The position numbers and the translations under genes were made by a program. This document shows positions 6,066-10,052 of a DNA stretch of 10,052 nucleotides, one piece after another. The notes under the pieces were generated by a model, which saw nothing but the letters and a program-made list of their open reading frames with translations, searched no databases and was not told the origin of the DNA. How positions within the stretch are numbered: position 1 is the stretch's first letter; the number at the start of each line of letters is the position of its first letter. The stretch comes from Candidatus Hecatellales archaeon (GTDB lineage Archaea > Thermoproteota > Bathyarchaeia > Hecatellales > Hecatellaceae), in contig QMYD01000031.1 in NCBI GenBank assembly GCA_003662485.1, positions 1 to 10,052 of the forward strand, given 5' to 3'.

Positions 6066-7991
6066 GTGAAAGTGCGTTCACCCGAAGACTTAGAAAAGCT
6101 GAGAAGGGAGATTTTGGCGAGGAAGAAGCCTGATAGGCCTGTGATAGCCGTATGCGTAAGCACTGGCTGTAGTGCTCTCGGAGCACGCAGGGTGGTGGAG
6201 GCCCTAAGAGAGGAACTCAAAAAGCATGGACTGGAGGATAAGGTGGAAATCAAGGAGACGGGGTGCATGGGTTTCTGCGAACTCGGCCCAAGACTGATAA
6301 TCTACCCGCAGGAAATACCCTACTTCAAGGTTAAGCCTGAAGACGCCTCTGAAATCGTTGAAAAAACCATTCTTAAGGGAGAACCCGTTGAGAAACTCTT
6401 CTACACCGACCCTGCCACAGGAGAGAAAATTAGGAAGTTGGAGGAAATCCCCTTCTACAAGTATCAGGTTAGATTGCTTCTTGAAAATAACGCCAAAATA
6501 GACCCGAAAAACATTGAAGACTATATTGCGCTTGGAGGCTATAAGGCGCTGGCTAAAGCCCTCACCCAGATGACGCCTGAGCAGGTGTTAGAAGAGGTTA
6601 AGAAGGCGAACCTTAGAGGGCGTGGGGGCGGAGGCTTCCCAGCTGGAGTAAAATGGGAGACCACGAAGAATGCTCCAGGCGAGCCTAAATACGTTATCGT
6701 GAACTGTGATGAGGGTGATCCAGGAGCCTTCATGGACCGAACTCTTATGGAGGGGAACCCGCACAGCGTTCTCGAAGGCTTAATTATTGGAGCTTACGCC
6801 ATTGGAGCGAAGGAAGGCTTCATCTACGTGAGAGAGGAGTATCCCACCGCCGTGGAGAACATAGCCACCGCCATCAGGCAGGCTGAGGAATACGGCTTTC
6901 TAGGCGAAAACATCATGGGGTCAGGCTTCAGCTTTAGGGTTAAAATTCACCGTGGAGCTGGAGCCTTTGTTTCAGGAGAATCCAGCGCCCTCATGTCGGC
7001 TATTGAAGGTAAGGTAGGTGAACCTAGACCTAAGTATATTCACACCGCTGTTAGGGGAATCTGGAATAAGCCAAGCTGCCTAAATAACGTGGAAACTTGG
7101 GCTAATGTCCCCCTGATTATCCTGAAGGGGGCAGACTGGTTTAAGAGCATAGGTACCGCTGGAAGTAGTGGAACCAAAATCTTCTCGCTAGTAGGCAAGG
7201 TGAACAATACGGGGCTGGTGGAGGTTCCCATGGGGATAACGCTTAGAGACCTTATCTACAAGATTGGAGGGGGAATCCGTGGGGGGAAGCGGTTTAAAGC
7301 CGTCCAGACGGGGGGCCCCTCAGGAGGCTTCATCCCCGAAAAATACTTGGATCTACCCGTGGACTTTGACGAGCTTACCAAGGTTGGCTCGATGATGGGC
7401 TCCGGCGGAATGATCGTCATGGATGAGGACACCTGCATCGTGGATGTAACCCGCTACTACATAGACTTCCTCTCAAGCGAATCCTGTGGGAAATGCGTCC
7501 CCTGCAGGGAAGGCCTCAAACAGGCCCTAAACATCCTGAACAGGATCTGCAATGGGCAGGGGAAAGCTGAAGACCTTGAAACCCTTGAAGACTTGTGCGA
7601 GGTGCTTCGGGCAGCCTCCCTCTGCGCCCTCGGAACCACAGCAGCCAACCCCATAGCCACCTCCCTAAAATACTTCAGAGACGAGTATGAGGCGCATATC
7701 TTCGAGCAGCGCTGCCCAGCCAAGGTTTGTAAGGCCCTAACCGCCTACTATATTAATCCTGAGAAGTGTCAGGCTTGCATGATCTGCCTTCGAAACTGCC
7801 CGGTTAAGGCCATCTCAGGCGAGAAGGACATCGTCCACGTGATCGACCAGGAGAAGTGCATCCGCTGTGGAGTATGCTTCCAAGTCTGCCCCTTCAACTC
7901 CGTGGAGAAGTATTCTCCTCCAACCCCGCCTCCAGCCCGCTACGGAATAAAGGTTAAACGAGTGAAGAAGGGTGAGAAGGGGGGAGCCTAA
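6066..7991 (+). CDS. nuoF: NuoF/HydB/HndC-like NADH-oxidising FMN and iron-sulfur subunit
   Basis: This 641-residue subunit carries the NADH and FMN sites of a diaphorase module. Residues about 25-110 are a thioredoxin-like [2Fe-2S] domain with Cys30, Cys35, Cys67 and Cys71. The flavin/NADH domain has LRGRGGGGFPAG (183-194), NCDEGDPGAFMDRTLMEGNP (213-232) and GAGAFVSGESSALMSAIEG (297-315). The N3-type [4Fe-4S] site is ESCGKCVPCREG (Cys474, 477, 480) plus Cys520 in SLCALG. The C-terminus adds a two-cluster ferredoxin domain (Cys568, 571, 574, 578 and Cys598, 601, 604, 608). Complex I NuoF lacks the terminal extensions. This architecture is that of HydB/HndC subunits in NAD-linked, often electron-bifurcating hydrogenases and related Bfu-type complexes. 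All cluster ligands are present. The GTG at 6066 has a good ribosome site, and the TAA stop overlaps the next ATG by one base. Bifurcation itself cannot be concluded from the sequence. Confidence 0.95.
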   Translation: MKVRSPEDLEKLRREILARKKPDRPVIAVCVSTGCSALGARRVVEALREELKKHGLEDKVEIKETGCMGFCELGPRLIIYPQEIPYFKVKPEDASEIVEKTILKGEPVEKLFYTDPATGEKIRKLEEIPFYKYQVRLLLENNAKIDPKNIEDYIALGGYKALAKALTQMTPEQVLEEVKKANLRGRGGGGFPAGVKWETTKNAPGEPKYVIVNCDEGDPGAFMDRTLMEGNPHSVLEGLIIGAYAIGAKEGFIYVREEYPTAVENIATAIRQAEEYGFLGENIMGSGFSFRVKIHRGAGAFVSGESSALMSAIEGKVGEPRPKYIHTAVRGIWNKPSCLNNVETWANVPLIILKGADWFKSIGTAGSSGTKIFSLVGKVNNTGLVEVPMGITLRDLIYKIGGGIRGGKRFKAVQTGGPSGGFIPEKYLDLPVDFDELTKVGSMMGSGGMIVMDEDTCIVDVTRYYIDFLSSESCGKCVPCREGLKQALNILNRICNGQGKAEDLETLEDLCEVLRAASLCALGTTAANPIATSLKYFRDEYEAHIFEQRCPAKVCKALTAYYINPEKCQACMICLRNCPVKAISGEKDIVHVIDQEKCIRCGVCFQVCPFNSVEKYSPPTPPPARYGIKVKRVKKGEKGGA

Positions 7992-8602
7992 TGAGCCGGA
8001 AGGTTAGGCTTGAAATCGATGGAAAGCAGGTTGAGGCTGAGGAGGGTATGACCATCCTCCAGGCGGCTAGGAAGGCTGGAATAGAAATTCCAACCCTATG
8101 CTACAATGACCAGCTTGAGCCCTACGGGGCCTGTCGAATCTGCACTGTTGAAATAATCAAGGATGGGAGAAAACGGTATGTGGTCTCCTGCGTCTACCCC
8201 GTGGAGGAAGGCTTAAAAGTGCGAACGGACAGCGAGGAAATCAGGAAGATTAGGAAAACGCTCCTAGAGCTCATGCTCCCCCTAGCTCCAGCAAGCGGCC
8301 CCCTAAAGGAGTTAGCCGAAAAATATGGGGCTAGGGCTAACCGCTTCCAAGCAGAGCCAACAGCCTGCATCCTCTGCGGCCTATGCGTCCGCTACTGCGC
8401 TGAGGTGAAGAAGGCGAATGCCATATGCTTCATTGGTAGGGGGACGGAAAGGCAGGTAGCCTTCGTCCCCGAGGTTGCACCCTACGAGTGCCCCTCCTGC
8501 AGGCAGTGCTACAGCCTATGCCCAGGAGGAAAAATCGTGGAAGCTGAAAGCCAAGGCCTCCTATCCATGCCCATAACCCAAAAGGTAGCAAGAAAACCCT
8601 GA
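7991..8602 (+). CDS. NuoG N-terminus/HoxU-like iron-sulfur electron-wire subunit
   Basis: The 203-residue protein begins with a plant-type [2Fe-2S] ferredoxin domain (Cys37, Cys48, Cys51, Cys67; GMTILQAARKAGIEIPTLCY). It ends with two [4Fe-4S] motifs, ACILCGLCVRYC (Cys126, 129, 132, 136) and ECPSCRQCYSLCP (Cys167, 170, 173, 177). Between them, where NuoG and HoxU usually hold the His-Cys3 cluster (HxxxCxxCxxxxxC), the sequence is LMLPLAPASGPLKELAEKYG, with neither His nor Cys, so that cluster is absent. No hydrogenase H-cluster or molybdopterin domain follows. The protein therefore probably relays electrons from the NuoEF pair to a separately encoded partner. The ATG overlaps the nuoF stop (TAATG), with GGGGGGAG upstream, showing tight translational coupling. 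Short NuoG-like proteins without the His-Cys3 site occur elsewhere beside NuoEF pairs, so this is probably normal for the subgroup. Confidence 0.9.
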   Translation: MSRKVRLEIDGKQVEAEEGMTILQAARKAGIEIPTLCYNDQLEPYGACRICTVEIIKDGRKRYVVSCVYPVEEGLKVRTDSEEIRKIRKTLLELMLPLAPASGPLKELAEKYGARANRFQAEPTACILCGLCVRYCAEVKKANAICFIGRGTERQVAFVPEVAPYECPSCRQCYSLCPGGKIVEAESQGLLSMPITQKVARKP

Positions 8603-8608
8603 CAGCCA

Positions 8609-8631
8609 TTTTCTTCCACTTTACTTTGTTT
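8609..8631 (+). terminator. T-rich tract after the nuoEF operon, candidate terminator
   Basis: Directly after the stop of the NuoG-like gene the plus strand is rich in T runs (TTTTCTTCC, TTTACTTTGTTT). Archaeal RNA polymerase can terminate at such tracts without a hairpin, and none is evident here. The call rests on composition and position only. Confidence 0.4.
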
Positions 8632-8655
8632 AAGTGATTAGGCTGGTTGTTGAAG

Positions 8656-8661
8656 TTTTAA
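8656..8661 (+). promoter_or_regulatory. TATA-like element of the ATPase gene
   Basis: TTTTAA is the most TATA-like sequence before the ATPase gene. A start about 26 bases downstream would fall near 8685, inside the second palindrome copy, giving a leader of roughly 13 bases that still includes the GGGGTGAT site. Confidence 0.35.
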
Positions 8662-8699
8662 GTATCAGGGGTGATACCTAGGTATCAGGGGTGATACTT
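8660..8699. repeat. Compound palindrome: two tandem copies of GTATCAGGGGTGATAC at the ATPase start
   Basis: GTATCAGGGGTGATAC occurs at 8662-8677 and again at 8682-8697, separated by CTAG. Each copy is a 6-bp inverted repeat (GTATCA/TGATAC) around GGGG. Together, with flanking AA and TT, they form a larger symmetric element whose only asymmetric parts are the two GGGG spacers. The second copy contains GGGGTGAT, a good ribosome-binding match, and its last base is directly before the TTG start at 8698. It may be a tandem operator, an RNA hairpin controlling translation, or both. Confidence 0.85.
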
Positions 8700-9804
8700 G
8701 CTTTTCGATCCAAGACCCAAACAGGAGAAAAGAGACCTCTTTGGCAGGGAAAGGGAGCTGAACAGGCTTTTGGCAGCTATGGGTTCGAGGTGCCCTCTAA
8801 TCCTCCTCCTCGGAGTTAGAAGGATTGGTAAAACCTCCCTTCTCAAGGTTGCCTTAAAGGAGGCTGGGCAGCCCTACATCTACCTTGACCTGAGAATTCT
8901 AGAGGAGGAAGGCTACTCTAGGGTAGCCCTCTATAGGCTGCTCTCCGAAGAGTTAAGCCGCCTCCATTCAGCCTGGAAAAGGCTTGGAGAATTCGTTAGG
9001 AAGGTGAGAGGCGTTGAGATAGCCGGGGTGAGAATAGAGCTGGACTGGGGAAGCCGGGGACTAATGCTTTCATCTCTTCTCAAAGCCCTAAACGAGTGGG
9101 TTGAAAGGGAGAAGAAGTCATCCTACCTTACCCTAGCCTTAGACGAAGCCCAGCTCCTAAGAAACATGGTTGGGGGGAAGGGGAGAATAGACTTTCGAAG
9201 CCTTCTCGCCTACTCCTACGACAACCTTCCAAACCTAAAATTCATTTTAACGGGTTCAGAGGTAGGCTTGCTAATGGATTTTGTTGGAGCTGAGAATCCA
9301 GCCAGCCCCCTCTATGGAAGGTATAGGGAGGAAATAGTCTTAGAGGGCTTTGACGATGAGACAGCTCTATCCTTCCTTGAGAAGGGATTCAGGGAGCAAA
9401 AGCTTAAGGTTGAAAGGGAGCTTTTAGAGGAAGCCGTTAGAAGGCTTGACGGCGTTGTGGGCTGGCTAGCCTACTACGGCTATAGGGTTTCCCAGGAAAG
9501 GAAGCCAAACGGGCAGCTGCTCAACGCAATCTTCGAGGAAGCTAAGGCCATGGCCTCCAAGGAGCTAGAAAAAATTTTCCAGAGGTCCAGATATTACAGG
9601 CTTGTGTTGAGGGCGCTGGGAATGGGTGAAGGCAGCTGGGCAAGCATTAAGAGGAGCGTTGAGGCTTGGACTGGAAAACCGGTAGGCAATGCCCAGATAA
9701 CAAGACTGCTTGAAAACCTAGTGAAGCTTGGAATAATCCGTAGGGGAGACCATGGCTACCAAATAGTGGATCCCATCATCCGGGAGGCAGCCAAACACTA
9801 TTAG
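8698..9804 (+). CDS. Archaeal ATPase_2-family (STAND/AAA-like) ATPase with C-terminal winged helix
   Basis: The 368-residue protein opens with LFDPRPKQEKRDLFGREREL, the characteristic lead-in of archaeal ATPase_2 (PF01637-type) proteins. Walker A is GVRRIGKTSLLK (39-50), Walker B is LTLALDEAQ (144-152), and a sensor-1 region is FILTGSEVG (182-190). LYGRYREEIVLEGF (205-218) is a further conserved family segment. Residues about 295-368 form a predicted winged helix (SIKRSVEAWTGKPVGNAQITRLLENLVKLGIIRR). The start is a TTG at 8698, since a TGA lies in frame at 8692 and the family motif begins at once. The expected role is ATP-dependent switching or remodelling in the cytosol, possibly with DNA binding, but no function has been settled for most members. 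It is a single-gene unit, convergent with ABCE1 across a 4-bp gap. Such genes are often multicopy and mobile-associated, though nothing mobile is visible here. Confidence 0.9.
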   Translation: MLFDPRPKQEKRDLFGRERELNRLLAAMGSRCPLILLLGVRRIGKTSLLKVALKEAGQPYIYLDLRILEEEGYSRVALYRLLSEELSRLHSAWKRLGEFVRKVRGVEIAGVRIELDWGSRGLMLSSLLKALNEWVEREKKSSYLTLALDEAQLLRNMVGGKGRIDFRSLLAYSYDNLPNLKFILTGSEVGLLMDFVGAENPASPLYGRYREEIVLEGFDDETALSFLEKGFREQKLKVERELLEEAVRRLDGVVGWLAYYGYRVSQERKPNGQLLNAIFEEAKAMASKELEKIFQRSRYYRLVLRALGMGEGSWASIKRSVEAWTGKPVGNAQITRLLENLVKLGIIRRGDHGYQIVDPIIREAAKHY

Positions 9805-9808
9805 GACT

Positions 9809-10052
9809 CTAGGAGGCTTCAGCTGGAATGTAGTAGTATTCGCCTATCTCCTTCTGGTATCGGTCAAGTTTTGAACCCTCCTTATTCACTCTCGGCCTTC
9901 CCGTCTGGGGATCCCTCCTAAAGGTTACTTCGAGACTTGCGAGGAAACTGTTCATTCCCTCCCTGAGCTGGAGGGGGCTGCTTGCCTCACCCCTCCTACT
10001 AGGCTCCCCAAGGAAGACCATAAGCCTATTAGCCGTGAAATCCTGAACCACG
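9809..10052 (-). CDS. abcE1: ABCE1/Rli1 ribosome-recycling ATPase, C-terminal 80 residues only
   Basis: The reading frame enters from the right edge of the window and ends with TAG at 9809-9811, so only the C-terminus is seen. It contains VVQDFTANRLMVFLGEP, the strand after the second nucleotide-binding domain. LREGMNSFLASLEVTFRRDP, TGRPRVNKEGSKLDRYQKE and GEYYY follow, the highly conserved tail of ABCE1 (RNase L inhibitor). The full enzyme has an N-terminal two-cluster ferredoxin domain and two ABC domains, and splits post-termination ribosomes with aIF and aRF1/Pelota partners. Those parts lie outside the window. Six residues (IPAEAS) follow the usual GEYYY end, a small species-specific extension. 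The identification is firm because this tail has no close look-alike in other ABC proteins. Confidence 0.93.
   Translation of the reverse strand, partial: VVQDFTANRLMVFLGEPSRRGEASSPLQLREGMNSFLASLEVTFRRDPQTGRPRVNKEGSKLDRYQKEIGEYYYIPAEAS

Noticed and set aside
7900..7945. Proline-rich stretch PPTPPP in NuoF as a possible fusion point or frameshift
   Set aside because: It falls after the last cluster motif as a short flexible tail, the frame is continuous, and the stop overlaps the next gene's ATG as expected in an operon.
8660..8699. G-quadruplex from the GGGG runs in the palindromes
   Set aside because: Only two G runs are present, and an intramolecular quadruplex needs four.
8660..8699. Minimal CRISPR array
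   Set aside because: There are two 16-bp copies with only a 4-bp gap, no spacer-sized intervals and no cas genes.
8698..9804. ATPase gene as evidence of a mobile element
   Set aside because: There are no transposase, integrase, target duplications or terminal repeats around it; the palindromes are on one side only.

Overview
The window looks like chromosomal DNA from an archaeon. The evidence is a type II (archaeal) glyceraldehyde-3-phosphate dehydrogenase next to an archaeal-type phosphoglycerate kinase, the C-terminus of ABCE1/Rli1 (found only in archaea and eukaryotes), an archaeal ATPase_2-type ATPase with a winged helix, an MTH1187-type thiamine-binding protein, and TATA-like elements instead of -35/-10 boxes. 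Heavy AGG use for arginine, frequent TTG/GTG starts and tight packing fit a thermophilic Thermoproteota (TACK) lineage. A Bathyarchaeia-like organism is my best guess, but it is not established from the sequence.

Layout. 3-1894 (+): the 3' part of an HD-domain phosphohydrolase, then a small TIM-barrel-like protein of unknown function. 1880-2203 (-): an MTH1187-family protein that overlaps its convergent neighbour. 2261-2938 (+): a class I SAM methyltransferase, read divergently from MTH1187 and overlapping the end of pgk. 2922-5212 (-): a gap-pgk operon for the triose-phosphate steps of glycolysis or gluconeogenesis. 5213-5329: a shared AT-rich divergent promoter region. 5330-8602 (+): a three-gene flavin/iron-sulfur NADH-oxidising module (NuoE-, NuoF- and NuoG-N-terminus-like) with no hydrogenase or other catalytic partner in view. 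8603-8697: an intergenic region with a striking compound palindrome. 8698-9804 (+): the ATPase. 9809-10052 (-): the C-terminal 80 residues of ABCE1. I see no tRNA, rRNA, CRISPR array, insertion sequence or transposase.

Two local systems stand out. First, the NuoE-like subunit has about 85 extra N-terminal residues that read as a ribbon-helix-helix DNA-binding domain plus a helical linker. Its gene starts 8 bp after a 15-bp perfect inverted repeat (GTTTAAC-G-GTTAAAC), which lies between a TATA-like box and the start codon. This suggests a redox subunit that also represses its own operon. Second, the ATPase gene is preceded by two identical 16-bp palindromes (GTATCAGGGGTGATAC) separated by CTAG. 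The second copy contains the likely ribosome binding site and ends on the base before the TTG start.

Functionally, GAPDH may make NAD(P)H (its cofactor was not determined) that the NuoEF module could use. The two operons share one divergent control region of roughly 120 bp, so joint control is plausible but is inference only.
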